A stretch of DNA of 64,000 nt, taken from Bacteroidota bacterium. Lineage in GTDB: Bacteria; Bacteroidota; Bacteroidia; Chitinophagales; BACL12. The stretch's first letter is position 1. Each line of letters opens with the position of its first letter. This document shows positions 28,167-37,714 of this stretch, piece by piece. The notes under the pieces were generated by a model. The model was not told the DNA's origin. It was given only the letters and a program-made list of their open reading frames with translations, and did no database searches. The translations under genes were made by a program, and so were the position numbers. The stretch spans positions 62,001-126,000 of the forward strand of contig JADKEK010000009.1 in the NCBI GenBank assembly GCA_016718035.1, in the 5' to 3' direction.

Positions 28167-30250
28167 TTTAATTGTATCGATACGTATGTTCCTTTATTTA
28201 CTGCCTGACCAGGTGTAATGCTTTGAGCAACTACTTTGCCTGCGCCATTAACACCCACTTTTAATCCATTTGATTCTAACAGATATAATGCATCGCGTAA
28301 TCCCATACCTCTTACATCGGGCATGGTATACTGATACGTTTTTATATTTTTATGCGATGCTGATTTTCCATGTGCATTAATAGCAACCCATTCTTCATTA
28401 TCATCAAATCCTTCACTCACATGTAACCAACTTAATATTTGTCGGAAGTCGTATGCATATCCGCGTGCTTTCGCATCAACACCTACATATTGCGTATTTG
28501 TATTATTAATTGGCTCGCGAATATTAATAAAATGAGAATACACTTTATCTGCAATTTCCCGGAATACCGGCGCTGCAACTGCACCGCCATAATAAACATG
28601 ATTACTAGGTGAATGCACCATTACTACGATGGAATATTTTGGCACATCATAAGGAAAATACCCGGCAAAACTTGCGAGATATTTATCTGAATACACTTTA
28701 TTTTCAACCACTTTAGCAGTACCAGTTTTACCGGCAAATTGGTAATAATCATTTTTTAAATGTTTAGCAGTTCCGCTATCCACAACAGCGAATAAACATT
28801 CCTGCAATTTTTTTATGGTTGATTCACTTGCCAGTTTTTCATTTAATACAACCGGTTCTGTTTCTTGTAATGTTACACCGTACTGTTGCGTTTCCTGCAC
28901 CAAATATGGTTTCATCATTTTGCCATCGTTTGCAATACCATTATAATAGGTCAACAATTGTAATGGCGTTAATTCTAACTCATAACCCACACTCATCCAC
29001 GGCACTGTTGTACCATACCATTCATTTTTATTTTTCGGGTCCAGTTTAAAAACCGGTTTGCGTTCACCTGCAAGTTCAATTCCTGTTTCCTTTGTAATAC
29101 CGGATTCAATTAAATGCTGGGTATATTTTGACGGGTCTTTTTGATACATCTGATTCGCCAAACGTGAAATACCCACGTTAGATGAAAGTGCAAATGCTGT
29201 TTTAACCGTAACATTGGTGCGATTGTGTTCTTCACTATCATACATGATGCGGTCAGAAAAAGGGAATTTGCCATAATTCAAATCTACATGGTCGTCTAAT
29301 TCAATTCCATCTTCAAACAAACACATCAACGAAAATAATTTCCAGGTTGAACCGGGTTCTACTTTTGTAGAAATAGCGTGATTATAATTTTCTAAATAAC
29401 GACCATCTTCTGTTTTGGATAAATTAGCAATCGCTTTAATTTTGCCGGTTTTCACTTCCATTACAATTGCGGTTCCCCATTTTGCATTATGTGTAACCAG
29501 TGCTTTACGCAATGCTGTTTCGGTTATATCCTGAATATTAATATCTAATGTGGTAACCACATCAACCCCATCAACGGGGTCCAATTCATTTTTTTCTCCC
29601 ACACGCACCCAGCTGCCACCTGCCACTTTGCGCACCACTGCATATCCCGATTTTCCGCGCAATAAAGTATCATAAGTACCTTCTAAACCAACGCGATTAT
29701 TTTCACGCACATATCCAATTGTTCGAACCGCCAAACTTCCGTAAGGATATTCCCGCGTTTCGATAGGTTCGGCAATCATACCGCCTTTATTTTGTCCCAA
29801 ACGATACAATGGAAAATTTTCCATTTGTTGTTTTTGCGGCAGTGTTACTTTTTTATGTATTTCTACATAGCGTTTTTTCTGTTTGCGCGCCTGTGTAATT
29901 TTTTGTTTGTATTGTGCTGCAGTTTTATCTTTAAATAAACGTGATAAAGAAATACTCAGCGAGTCTATATTTTTTTTGAAGTCGACATCATTAGGTGCAA
30001 CCGCATCCATATAAATATTAAAATAGGGAAATGATGTTGCCAATACATCGTGGTGTTCACTATAAATAGAGCCGCGTGTTGGTTTAATTTCCTGTTGTTT
30101 GGTACGCATGCTATCTGCCATTGCACGATACTCATCACCATGCACAAATTGCACATTACCAATCTGAACAACAATCAGAATGCCCACTATCACCATCCCT
30201 GCAAGGATGAGATACAATCTCCATAATATGTCCTTTTTAGTGTTTTCCAC
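28163..30250 (-). CDS. ftsI: Septal penicillin-binding protein (class B transpeptidase) with PASTA domain
   Basis: 695 residues. There is one N-terminal transmembrane helix (about 10-30), then a dimerisation domain beginning RTKQQEIKPTRGSIYSEHHDVLA. In the transpeptidase domain the active-site serine is in EPGSTWKLFSL (SxxK), SSN is in FALSSNVGIS, and KTGTAK in FAGKTGTAKVV. A single PASTA domain closes the protein (MPDVRGMGLRDALYLLESNG to the end). It crosslinks septal peptidoglycan in the periplasm with FtsW. It overlaps ftsL by 14 bases and murE by four. Confidence 0.95.
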   Translation of the reverse strand: MENTKKDILWRLYLILAGMVIVGILIVVQIGNVQFVHGDEYRAMADSMRTKQQEIKPTRGSIYSEHHDVLATSFPYFNIYMDAVAPNDVDFKKNIDSLSISLSRLFKDKTAAQYKQKITQARKQKKRYVEIHKKVTLPQKQQMENFPLYRLGQNKGGMIAEPIETREYPYGSLAVRTIGYVRENNRVGLEGTYDTLLRGKSGYAVVRKVAGGSWVRVGEKNELDPVDGVDVVTTLDINIQDITETALRKALVTHNAKWGTAIVMEVKTGKIKAIANLSKTEDGRYLENYNHAISTKVEPGSTWKLFSLMCLFEDGIELDDHVDLNYGKFPFSDRIMYDSEEHNRTNVTVKTAFALSSNVGISRLANQMYQKDPSKYTQHLIESGITKETGIELAGERKPVFKLDPKNKNEWYGTTVPWMSVGYELELTPLQLLTYYNGIANDGKMMKPYLVQETQQYGVTLQETEPVVLNEKLASESTIKKLQECLFAVVDSGTAKHLKNDYYQFAGKTGTAKVVENKVYSDKYLASFAGYFPYDVPKYSIVVMVHSPSNHVYYGGAVAAPVFREIADKVYSHFINIREPINNTNTQYVGVDAKARGYAYDFRQILSWLHVSEGFDDNEEWVAINAHGKSASHKNIKTYQYTMPDVRGMGLRDALYLLESNGLKVGVNGAGKVVAQSITPGQAVNKGTYVSIQLN

Positions 30251-30605
30251 TTTTTGGTTTTATGGTAAATGGTGGGTTAGATAATTCTTGCATATTTAAA
30301 GTATCCACTCTGCGCGCTACAGCACTTTGTCTGCTGTGTTGCGTAAGTGAATCGCGAGTTGCATTGAAATAATATTGTTTCTCGAGTAATTCCTGATTCA
30401 CCGTTCTTATTTCTCTGTCCATGGCAACACCACGGTGATTATTCCAGATATAAAAAATGCCAATGATGACAACAAACATGAAATAGGGAATATTATTGAC
30501 AATATTCTCCCACTGAAAAAACTTCACTTCATCAAATGATTTTAGCATTGATGACAGACTGCGTTTACTTTCAGCACCTTTACCGGTGTTTTGTTTTTCT
30601 GACAT
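30237..30605 (-). CDS. ftsL: FtsL-like bitopic divisome protein
   Basis: 122 residues. A cytoplasmic, charged N-terminus is followed by one transmembrane helix (about residues 39-57: IPYFMFVVIIGIFYIWNN) and a short coiled-coil-like periplasmic segment (DREIRTVNQELLEKQYYFNATRDSLTQ). That topology, plus its place between rsmH and the septal PBP gene, identifies it as FtsL-like; sequence similarity alone would not. It would join the FtsQ-type complex that activates septal synthesis. It overlaps ftsI by 14 bases. Confidence 0.78.
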   Translation of the reverse strand: MSEKQNTGKGAESKRSLSSMLKSFDEVKFFQWENIVNNIPYFMFVVIIGIFYIWNNHRGVAMDREIRTVNQELLEKQYYFNATRDSLTQHSRQSAVARRVDTLNMQELSNPPFTIKPKSGKH

Positions 30606-30624
30606 TGTTGGTTAATAAAAGCGA

Positions 30625-31545
30625 TTATATTTTTTCAGCGACACGCAATTTAGCACTGCGTGAACGCGGATTTTTTTGTAATTCATCCTGTTCAGGAGTT
30701 ACCGGTTTTTTGGTAACAACTTTAAAAGGAATATTTTTTCTGCCCATTAAATCTTCTTCCGGATTACCATACACATCACCTGTTTTCATCATATTTTTTA
30801 CCATACGATCTTCCAGAGAGTGGTAACTGATAACAACCAATCTTCCTCCGGGAATAATTAATTGAGCAGCATTAATGAGCATTTCTTTTAAGGCAAGCAT
30901 TTCTTCGTTCACTTCAATTCGCACCGATTGAAATAATTGAGCGAGGTAGGGATTTTTTTCTCCTTTTACAACGGTGAGTGCAATTTCACGTAATTGTGCA
31001 GTGGTTTTAATTCCACCTTCACTTCTCAGTTGTAAACGTGCTGCGCAGATGGCATTAGCGAGTTGTTTTGCATTGCGTATTTCACCATATAAGCTGAAAA
31101 TATTTTGCAATTGCTCTTCTGTGTAACGATTAATTATATCGAATGCAGAAACCGGTTGCGCAGTGTTCATGCGCATGTCGAGCGGACCATCGAAACGAAT
31201 GGAAAAACCGCGGTTACCTTCATCAAATTGATGTGAGCTAACACCGAGGTCGGCTAAAATGCCATTTACTCCGGTAACACCCTGCACCCGCAAAAATTTA
31301 GATAAGAATCTAAAATTCTGCGGGATAAAGGTGGCGTTTGTAGCGTCAAACTCATTGATGAAATTATTTTGCGCATCAGCATCCTGATCAAAACAGTAGA
31401 GTTTTCCTTTTGGAGAAAGATGGCGCAAAATTTCTTTGCTGTGTCCACCGCCACCGAAAGTAACATCCACATAAATTCCGTCAGGATCTGTAATGAGTGC
31501 CTGAATACTCGTATGTAAAAGAACGGGTGTGTGATAAGTGCTCAT
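30625..31545 (-). CDS. rsmH: 16S rRNA (cytosine(1402)-N(4))-methyltransferase
   Basis: 306 residues (former name MraW). The SAM-binding motif VDVTFGGGGHSKEIL is near residue 28, and LADLGVSSHQFDEGNRGFSIRFDGPLDMRM is the strongly conserved RsmH signature. The C-terminus has VVISYHSLEDRMVKN. It methylates C1402 of 16S rRNA in the ribosomal P-site. It is the normal second gene of dcw clusters. Its start overlaps the mraZ stop by four bases, and it ends 19 bases before ftsL. Confidence 0.96.
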   Translation of the reverse strand: MSTYHTPVLLHTSIQALITDPDGIYVDVTFGGGGHSKEILRHLSPKGKLYCFDQDADAQNNFINEFDATNATFIPQNFRFLSKFLRVQGVTGVNGILADLGVSSHQFDEGNRGFSIRFDGPLDMRMNTAQPVSAFDIINRYTEEQLQNIFSLYGEIRNAKQLANAICAARLQLRSEGGIKTTAQLREIALTVVKGEKNPYLAQLFQSVRIEVNEEMLALKEMLINAAQLIIPGGRLVVISYHSLEDRMVKNMMKTGDVYGNPEEDLMGRKNIPFKVVTKKPVTPEQDELQKNPRSRSAKLRVAEKI

Positions 31546-31997
31546 ATACCGTACTTGCCACGCACTTTTTCAGATAATTGTTGATAGTCCGCAGGATTTC
31601 TGTTGAGGTATTTTTCACGGAATTTCTCCATTGCCCATACCACCACTTTGTTTTTCTGACAAACCATTATCATATCTTTTGTAATTCCGGCATGTTGAAC
31701 ATGTAATCGCGGAATCAGAATGCGTTCGGCTGAGTCGATAGTTAAAATCGAAGTGCCACTGTAAAACATGTTTTTAAAGTCGCGGTCCTCTTCAGAGTTC
31801 TCAGGGATCTGATTGATTTTGTCCATTTCTGTGTAGAATTCACTCATGGGGTATAGATAAAGGCATGGGTCAACTCCACGAGTTATTACGAACTTTCCGA
31901 CATCATCACCGGAGAGTTGTGACACCAGACCGGCAGGAACGCGGATGCGCTGCTTTACGTCTAAGGTGCACTCATATTCTCCTATTAAAAATGCCAT
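31542..31997 (-). CDS. mraZ: Transcriptional regulator MraZ
   Basis: 151 residues. It has two AbrB-like swapped-hairpin repeats with the family's ECTLDVKQRIRVPAG and ILTIDSAERILIPRLH segments; the DxK/DxxxR cores are visible. MraZ is a conserved DNA-binding regulator of the division and cell wall operon it heads, and forms ring-shaped oligomers. Here the three AAAGTG boxes 49 bases upstream are a very good candidate target. It is the first gene of the 13-gene operon. Confidence 0.95.
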   Translation of the reverse strand: MAFLIGEYECTLDVKQRIRVPAGLVSQLSGDDVGKFVITRGVDPCLYLYPMSEFYTEMDKINQIPENSEEDRDFKNMFYSGTSILTIDSAERILIPRLHVQHAGITKDMIMVCQKNKVVVWAMEKFREKYLNRNPADYQQLSEKVRGKYGI

Positions 31998-32045
31998 AGT
32001 TGGTCGTTATGAACTAATTCGAACGTAAACTTAGAAGTTTTATTA

Positions 32046-32071
32046 CACTTTCGTACACTTTTGTACACTTT
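32046..32071 (-). promoter_or_regulatory. Candidate MraZ operator: three AAAGTG boxes, 10-bp period
   Basis: On the minus strand AAAGTG occurs at 32071-32066, 32061-32056 and 32051-32046, each separated by four bases (TACA, TACG). AAAGTG boxes at a 10-bp spacing upstream of mraZ are the known MraZ-binding pattern in Mollicutes. A weak -7-like TAAGTTTA lies between the boxes and the mraZ start (32026-32033). Binding here would allow autoregulation of the whole operon. Confidence 0.8.
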
Positions 32072-32222
32072 CGAGGTTGAAAAATTTTTGCACAAATAAT
32101 GCACATCGGTTATGCACATTTGTTAGCATTGGCGCGGAGTGCAAGCTGGGCGGGCATTGAGGCGCATCGAAAAATGATGTGAACGGAAAAATGGCGGAAA
32201 TTGGCGGTGTTTTGTGACAGTT

Positions 32223-34352
32223 TCACATTCCCACTTCCAGCGCACCTTGGTCCCGCAAGGAGTGAAAATGTACACCTGAGCCATCAAATTTGAGCTTCCA
32301 GTAACTATTACTCTTCCAACTGTTGGTGTTATCGGCCACAAAAACGGCATTGGGAAAGGTTTCCAGCAGTTTTTCCACCTTGATGTATGGGTTGTGATGC
32401 AACAAAACGTAGTCTACTGTCCTGCCATCTACCGGCAATTGGTTGCGGTTTTCCGGTGTTACGACGAAAATGACCTTCTCCCCAAAAACGAGGTAAGGGA
32501 ATTGGTAGCAAAGGTCGACATCGGAAAAACAGGTATCAGGGAAGGTAAATTGCCCAATATGAGGGGTAAATATGCCCTGAGCCACAAAATCGGCCGAAAT
32601 TTGAAATTTGAACTCCGGAATCGTCAAAATCCCGGAAGTATCGGACCACATTAGGGCATTTTCGCCGTTTTTAAACAGGATGGCACTCTGGTTTTTCACG
32701 CTATAAAAGGTGAAGTGTGTGCTTTGGTTATTGGTGATTTTTCGGGATGTTATGAATCCACTTATCAATATGCAGGAAATCAAAGCTTTAAATAAAAATC
32801 GTTTTTCTTTTAATGCCAGAAACGCTCCGAGATAAATGAGCGCGACATAACAAATAATTATTTCAGGTGTTTCCAGATATAATCCTGTTGTTAATGCGTG
32901 TGGTAATTGTTCAATTTTAATTATCGTAAAATTCATAATCCGTAAACTCCATTCTAATAAAAATGCAATCCAGTTGCCGATAAATGGAATTGTTCCCATC
33001 GCAAAAAATGCTAAACCCAAAACCAACACCACAAATGAAACCGGAATGGCGACAATATTGGATAATAAAAAATAATTAGGGAATTGATGAAAATAAAAAA
33101 AACTTATGGGAGAAGTTGCTAATTGCGCTGCCAGCGAAACGGAAGTCATTCCCCAAATATATTGCAGCAATTTATTTTTAGGATACCACAATTTACTGAT
33201 AATAGGTTGAAAAAAAACAATACCACCAACAGCGATGTACGATAATTGAAATCCTACTTGTGTAATTTGATAAGGATCATCAATTAACAAAATCAACATC
33301 GATAAAAATAAAATATTAAAGGTATTTGTTTGTCGCTCGTATGTTTTGCCAATTGCTAAAAAAGTAAACATCACTGCTGAGCGGTTGACACTAGCTGATA
33401 ATCCTGATAAACAGGTGTACATCCAAATAATAATTAATATTAAAATTGTTTTGATCAGCGCTGCTTTACTTTGTTTTTTTTGGAAAAAAGAAAATGGTTT
33501 AAATAACACTTCCAATATGATAAATAATATGCCAACGTGTAATCCCGAAACCGCTAAAATATGCATGGTTCCTGTGTTGGCGTAGGCTTGTTTTACTTCT
33601 TCATCCAATACACTTTTTTGTCCGATGATTAAAGTTTGCGCCACAGCCAAGGCATCGGGGTCGTGCAAATGTGTTTCGAGGTTATGGATAAAATTGGCCT
33701 TAATGCGAAAAATAAATTGCCAAATGGGCTGCGCTTTATTAATACCGGTAAATTGGTATTCATGTTGTTTTAAAAAAGCGGTGTAATATATTTTCTGATT
33801 GTATAAATAAGTTTGATAATTAAATGCATGTGGATTTTTCGGAGGGTCGGGTTGACGAAAAACATTTTTTACAACAATAATATCGCCGTAAACTAATTGG
33901 TGTTGATTGGTTGAGTCGAGCGGAATATATAAAATGGATTTACCAATGGTTGGCGTTTGTTTGTTGTTGTTGAGATGTGCTGTTACATCAACATAAAGTC
34001 GGATGTTTTTAGTGGTAATTTCCGGAGGTTGTGTAATTCGGCATTGAAAAAGTGATGTGCTGTCCGCCTGATGATAAAAATAATTATCGCGATAAATTGG
34101 TGTATCGTGAATAACTAAAACAATTCCGGCTAAAAAAAGGGTGAGGTGTAATAAAATACCGTAGAAGGGTTGTAAGGAAAAACTTGCAGCGGTTTTAGGA
34201 TAAAGTTGTAAGGTGGTAAATATTATTGCGCTTGCATAAAAAAGGTAATTCAGCCATAACTGACTAAATTGAAAATTCAGGCATATGATGATTCCGGCGA
34301 TAAACGGAATCAAATACCGGAATAAAGGGATGTAATTCCAATATCCGTTCAT
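32223..34352 (-). CDS. comEC: ComEC/Rec2 family DNA-uptake channel protein
   Basis: 709 residues. The N-terminal membrane segments and a periplasmic OB-like domain (DUF4131, about residues 30-200) precede the Competence domain, recognised by VLDEEVKQAYANTGTMHILAVSGLHVGILF and CLSGLSASVNRSAVMFTFLAIGK. About ten membrane helices follow. The C-terminal stretch is short and I see no full metallo-beta-lactamase motif, so the nuclease-like domain of longer ComEC proteins appears to be reduced. The protein forms the inner-membrane channel for single-stranded DNA during natural transformation. It is apparently monocistronic. Confidence 0.9.
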   Translation of the reverse strand: MNGYWNYIPLFRYLIPFIAGIIICLNFQFSQLWLNYLFYASAIIFTTLQLYPKTAASFSLQPFYGILLHLTLFLAGIVLVIHDTPIYRDNYFYHQADSTSLFQCRITQPPEITTKNIRLYVDVTAHLNNNKQTPTIGKSILYIPLDSTNQHQLVYGDIIVVKNVFRQPDPPKNPHAFNYQTYLYNQKIYYTAFLKQHEYQFTGINKAQPIWQFIFRIKANFIHNLETHLHDPDALAVAQTLIIGQKSVLDEEVKQAYANTGTMHILAVSGLHVGILFIILEVLFKPFSFFQKKQSKAALIKTILILIIIWMYTCLSGLSASVNRSAVMFTFLAIGKTYERQTNTFNILFLSMLILLIDDPYQITQVGFQLSYIAVGGIVFFQPIISKLWYPKNKLLQYIWGMTSVSLAAQLATSPISFFYFHQFPNYFLLSNIVAIPVSFVVLVLGLAFFAMGTIPFIGNWIAFLLEWSLRIMNFTIIKIEQLPHALTTGLYLETPEIIICYVALIYLGAFLALKEKRFLFKALISCILISGFITSRKITNNQSTHFTFYSVKNQSAILFKNGENALMWSDTSGILTIPEFKFQISADFVAQGIFTPHIGQFTFPDTCFSDVDLCYQFPYLVFGEKVIFVVTPENRNQLPVDGRTVDYVLLHHNPYIKVEKLLETFPNAVFVADNTNSWKSNSYWKLKFDGSGVHFHSLRDQGALEVGM

Positions 34353-34669
34353 AAGGGTTAAACGGAGTTAAAAGTAAATGGTCGTATTGAGGATTACAAG
34401 TGCGGTGGTGACCTGAAAATCAAAGTGCTTGATATACTTGAGCGTAAGCGGTTACAAAGTTTGGGGAACAGCCGGAGCTGCAGAGGGAGCAAAGAATGAG
34501 GTTTTAAATTATGCGTCGGACAGAGTCCTGGAACGATGCTGCTGAATCAGAGATTCATCAGAGCAGGCTTTTTGGTATCCCACAATTCCAGTGAACCGGA
34601 ATTGTGGGATACCAACCCAAATGTATTATTAAATAAGTCTGAATAAAAAATTATAAGTAGCAAAATAAT
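34353..34669. other. Intergenic region comEC-pgk with a 16-bp perfect inverted repeat
   Basis: No credible gene is seen. GGTATCCCACAATTCC at 34574-34589 and GGAATTGTGGGATACC at 34598-34613 are exact reverse complements with an eight-base loop. No T-run follows on either strand, so a simple rho-independent terminator is unlikely, although it sits 57 bases after the pgk stop. A REP-like hairpin or mRNA-stabilising element is possible. Confidence 0.7.
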
Positions 34670-35866
34670 TTACGCCTCAATAGCCGCAACACCTGGTAAT
34701 ACTTTTCCTTCAAAAAATTCGAGCATGGCACCACCACCTGTTGAAACATAACTCACTTCATCGGCGAGATGGAATTTATTTACAGCAGCAACGCTATCTC
34801 CACCACCAACTAATGAATAAGCACCACTTTTTGTAGCAGCTGCAATCGCTTTAGCAATTGTTATTGTTCCTTTCGAAAAATTTTCCATTTCGAACACACC
34901 CATTGGTCCGTTCCACAAAATTGTTTTTGATGCAGCAATAACATCTGTAAATTGCTGAATAGCTTTTTCACCAATATCTAGACCCATCCAACCATCAGGA
35001 ATATTATTACTGTCGCCGGACTGAATTTGTGCAGCATTATCAAATTTATCAGCAAGAATGGAATCAACAGGCAATAAAATTTGTACACCTTTTGTTTTCG
35101 CTTTTTCCAATAATTCTTTTGCAGTATCTAATTTATCTGCTTCACACAAAGAACTACCGATATTACCACCCATTGCTTTAAAAAAGGTATAGGCCATACC
35201 GCCACCGATGATAATATTATCCGCTTTTTCGAGCAGGCGTTCCAAAATCATTATTTTATCGGTAACCTTTGCACCACCTATAATTGCGGTAAAAGGTTTT
35301 TCGTGATGATGCAACACTTTTGTCCCGGCAGCTACTTCTGCAGCCATTAAAAATCCGAACATTTTATGTGCAGCATCAAAATATTTGGCAATAATAGTTG
35401 TGGAAGCATGAGCGCGGTGTGCAGTTCCAAATGCATCGTTTACATACACATCACCCAATTTTGCTAATTCCTGTGCAAACAACTCATCACCTTTTTCTTC
35501 TTCAGGATGAAAACGCAAATTTTCAACCAATAAAATTTCTCCTGCTTTTAAATTTTTTGCAGCATTTACAGCAACATCTCCAATACAATCATTAACAAAT
35601 TGAACAGGCTTAGCTAATAAAACCGATAAAGGCTGAACAACATGTCGCAATGAATATTTATCCTCAGGTCCTGTTTTAGGGCGACCGAGGTGCGACATTA
35701 ATACCACTGCTCCACCTTCATTAATAATTTTATTAATAGTAGGTAAAGCCGCGCGAAGGCGATTATCGTCGGTAACTGCAAATGTTTGTTTATCTAAAGG
35801 CACATTAAAATCCACGCGAATTACCGCGCGATGTCCTGAGAAATTAAACTGAGAAACGGTTTTCAT
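34670..35866 (-). CDS. pgk: Phosphoglycerate kinase
   Basis: 398 residues from the ATG at 35866 (MKTVSQFNFSGHRAVIRVDFNVPLD); a start three codons earlier is also possible. The substrate-binding RVDFNVPLD, SHLGRPKTG and NLRFHPEEE, and the nucleotide-binding GGAKVTDKI and GGGDSVAA motifs are all present. It interconverts 1,3-bisphosphoglycerate/ADP and 3-phosphoglycerate/ATP in glycolysis. It lies 31 bases after gap on the same strand, the classic gap-pgk pair. Unlike gap, its frame is intact. Confidence 0.96.
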   Translation of the reverse strand: MKTVSQFNFSGHRAVIRVDFNVPLDKQTFAVTDDNRLRAALPTINKIINEGGAVVLMSHLGRPKTGPEDKYSLRHVVQPLSVLLAKPVQFVNDCIGDVAVNAAKNLKAGEILLVENLRFHPEEEKGDELFAQELAKLGDVYVNDAFGTAHRAHASTTIIAKYFDAAHKMFGFLMAAEVAAGTKVLHHHEKPFTAIIGGAKVTDKIMILERLLEKADNIIIGGGMAYTFFKAMGGNIGSSLCEADKLDTAKELLEKAKTKGVQILLPVDSILADKFDNAAQIQSGDSNNIPDGWMGLDIGEKAIQQFTDVIAASKTILWNGPMGVFEMENFSKGTITIAKAIAAATKSGAYSLVGGGDSVAAVNKFHLADEVSYVSTGGGAMLEFFEGKVLPGVAAIEA

Positions 35867-35897
35867 TTTTTCCAAAACTTATCTGTGAAATAATTTT

Positions 35898-36899
35898 TTA
35901 CATTTTCGCAATACGTTCAATTAAATCGGCGAGGCGACTGGAATAGCCGTATTCATTATCGTACCATCCCACAATTTTCACCATTTTACCGATAACATGT
36001 GTGAGTTGTGCATCAAAAATACATGAGTGCGGATCACCAACAATATCAATTGAAACAATAGGGTCTTCGGTATAACTTAAAATACCTTTGAGCTCATCGG
36101 CAGCAGCTACTTTAAATAGTGCATTGATTTCCTCAACGGTAGTATTCTTATTAATAATACAGGTAATATCCGTTAATGAACCATCCTTAACCGGAACACG
36201 AATTCCGGCTCCGCCGATTTTACCAATCAGGTCGGGATAGGTTAAGGTAATCGCTTTAGCCGCACCTGTCGAAGTAGGGACAATATTTTCGGCAGCCGCT
36301 CTGGCTCTTCTCAAATCTTTATGTGGCGAATCGTGCAAACGCTGATCGCCGGTATAACTGTGTACGGTAGTGATATAAGCCGATTCTGATTTCAAAGTTT
36401 TCGTGAATCACCCTTATCATAGGTGCTGCGCAGTTGGTAGTGCAGGAAGCGTTAGAAATAATCACATCATCTTGAGTAAGCAGGTTGTCGTTTACACCTA
36501 ACACAATAGTTTTAATATCTGAGCCCTTTGGTGGCGCAGAAAGCACTACTTTTTAGCGCCGGCCTGAATGTGGAGATTGGCATGTTCTCTATCAAGGAAA
36601 TGTCCTGTAGACTCCATTACCAAGTCGATATTGAGGGTTTTCCAAGGCAATTTAGCCGGGTCTTTTTCGGCATAAACCCTGATGAGTTTGCCATTTACCA
36701 ATAAATCGTTGCCCGAAACCTCTACTGTGCCGCTGAACCGACCGTGAACAGAGTCGTATTTAAACAAATGGGCAAGGGTTTTAACATCGGTAAGGTCGTT
36801 TATGGCGATAATATCGAAGTTGTTTTTTTCCAGGGCCCTTCGGAGGAAAATTCGTCCGATACGCCCGAATCCATTGATTGCTACGCGATAGTTACTCAT
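35898..36899 (-). pseudogene. gap: Glyceraldehyde-3-phosphate dehydrogenase, interrupted by two compensating indels
   Basis: Three consecutive frames give one normal GAPDH of about 333 residues. The first has the NAD-binding RVAINGFGRIGRIFLRRAL and ends HIQAGAKK. The second has the catalytic SNASCTTNC. The third has VHSYTGDQRLHDSPHKDLRRARAA and WYDNEYGYSSRLADL. The first break is at 36550-36554, where five A in the coding strand stand where six would keep the frame (AKKVVLSAPP). The second, near 36385-36392, is an apparent one-base gain that restores the original frame. Only about 160 bases are out of frame. Because the gene is a core glycolytic one and pgk next to it is intact, sequencing error is the likelier cause; a real pseudogene or a second gap gene elsewhere cannot be excluded. 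Confidence 0.9.
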
Positions 36900-36970
36900 A
36901 ATATGCCTGTAAAATTACTTGCTAAAAGAGAATTTTTGTGTAGAAATTTTAATAAAAATAAATTTTCTAT

Positions 36971-36978
36971 TACTTTTG
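36971..36978 (+). promoter_or_regulatory. -7 promoter box (TACTTTTG) of tRNA-Glu
   Basis: TACTTTTG matches TAnnTTTG and lies 19 bases before the mature tRNA 5' end, leaving a short precursor leader. Confidence 0.65.
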
Positions 36979-36997
36979 CACTCTCGTTTACAAAAAC

Positions 36998-37069
36998 GGC
37001 CCGTTCATCTAGGGGTTAGGATACAAGATTTTCATTCTTGGTACAGGGGTTCGATTCCCCTACGGGCTA
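36998..37069 (+). tRNA. tRNA-Glu (anticodon TTC)
   Basis: 72 bases fold into a cloverleaf. The acceptor stem is GGCCCGT/ACGGGCT with G1-U72, the anticodon stem CAAGA/TCTTG with loop TTTTCAT (anticodon TTC), and the T arm AGGGG/CCCCT with TTCGATT. The discriminator is A and CCA is not encoded. It reads GAA codons, and GAG by wobble. Its 3' end is the insertion site of the element described below; the tRNA itself is intact. Confidence 0.95.
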
Positions 37070-37074
37070 CAACC
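37046..37074 (+). repeat. attL: tRNA-Glu 3' end core
   Basis: GGGGTTCGATTCCCC and the following 14 bases (T arm, acceptor strand and ACAACC past the gene) recur at 42778-42806 with one mismatch (G37053 versus T42785). The last 21 bases are identical. Confidence 0.88.
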
Positions 37075-37083
37075 TAACTTTAT

Positions 37084-37122
37084 AAACCTTTATAAGTCAA
37101 TGACTTATGAAGGTTTTTGTTT
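37084..37122 (+). terminator. Terminator just inside the element, downstream of tRNA-Glu
   Basis: AAACCTTTATAAGTCA (37084-37099) and TGACTTATGAAGGTTT (37101-37116) pair over 16 bp with one G-U, followed by TTGTTTTTT. It would end the tRNA-Glu transcript, replacing the chromosomal terminator now displaced past attR. Confidence 0.8.
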
Positions 37123-37205
37123 TTTAGGGGACTTCTCAGGGGACAGTATTTCAAATAACCCTGTTCAGTTATTATCTTATTTTCCTAAATTTGAAAAAAA
37201 ATAAA

Positions 37206-37714
37206 ATGAAACAAATTTTAATTACTTGTATTTTATTTACAATGCTTATAGGGACTATTGAAGCACAGTGCCTAAAAACAACTATAGATGACTTTACAGG
37301 TGTGGTTACTATCACCACTAAAACTGTAACCCTATCAAATATTTTTAAACCAAATTACTCTTTTACTTTAAAAAGTATTGACAATATTGATTATCTCGAA
37401 TTTGAGGTGACTTCAAGTGAGGCTTATAGTTTCAAGGAAGGTGCTGACTTAATGATTAAACTACCTGACACAATGATTACCTTAAAAAACCTCGATTATG
37501 TTATGCCTAAACCGTTTACAATAGGTAACACAACCGTTTGGACTGCTACCTATATTTCTTAATAAATGAGGAGTTTTTAACTAAACTTTCAACGTGGGAT
37601 ATTTCAAAGTTCAGGGTGTATTCTTTGGATGGATATTTAGAAGACGAAGTCCCGATGCAAGAGGCTGTTAATATTCGTAATATAACTAAGTGCTTTATCA
37701 AAAGAAATGAATAG
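37206..37714 (+). pseudogene. Secreted hypothetical protein of the element, one frameshift
   Basis: From the ATG at 37206 a signal peptide (MKQILITCILFTMLIGTIEAQ) leads a protein that stops early after WTATYIS. One extra T in the run at 37555-37557 would continue it through a convincing frame (FLINEEFLTKLSTWDISKF and on) to a TAG at 37714, about 169 residues in all. The promoter box TAAATTTG at 37186-37193 fits this start. I do not recognise the family. It is the only plus-strand gene of the element and may be cargo. Confidence 0.65.

Noticed and set aside
32123..32350. Open frame at the start of the dcw upstream region
   Set aside because: It is antisense-like overlap with the comEC 3' end, with atypical composition and no start context.
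36540..36560. Programmed -1 frameshift in gap at the A-run
   Set aside because: AAAAAG after CT is not a full slippery heptamer, a second opposite shift would also be needed, and such recoding is unknown for GAPDH.
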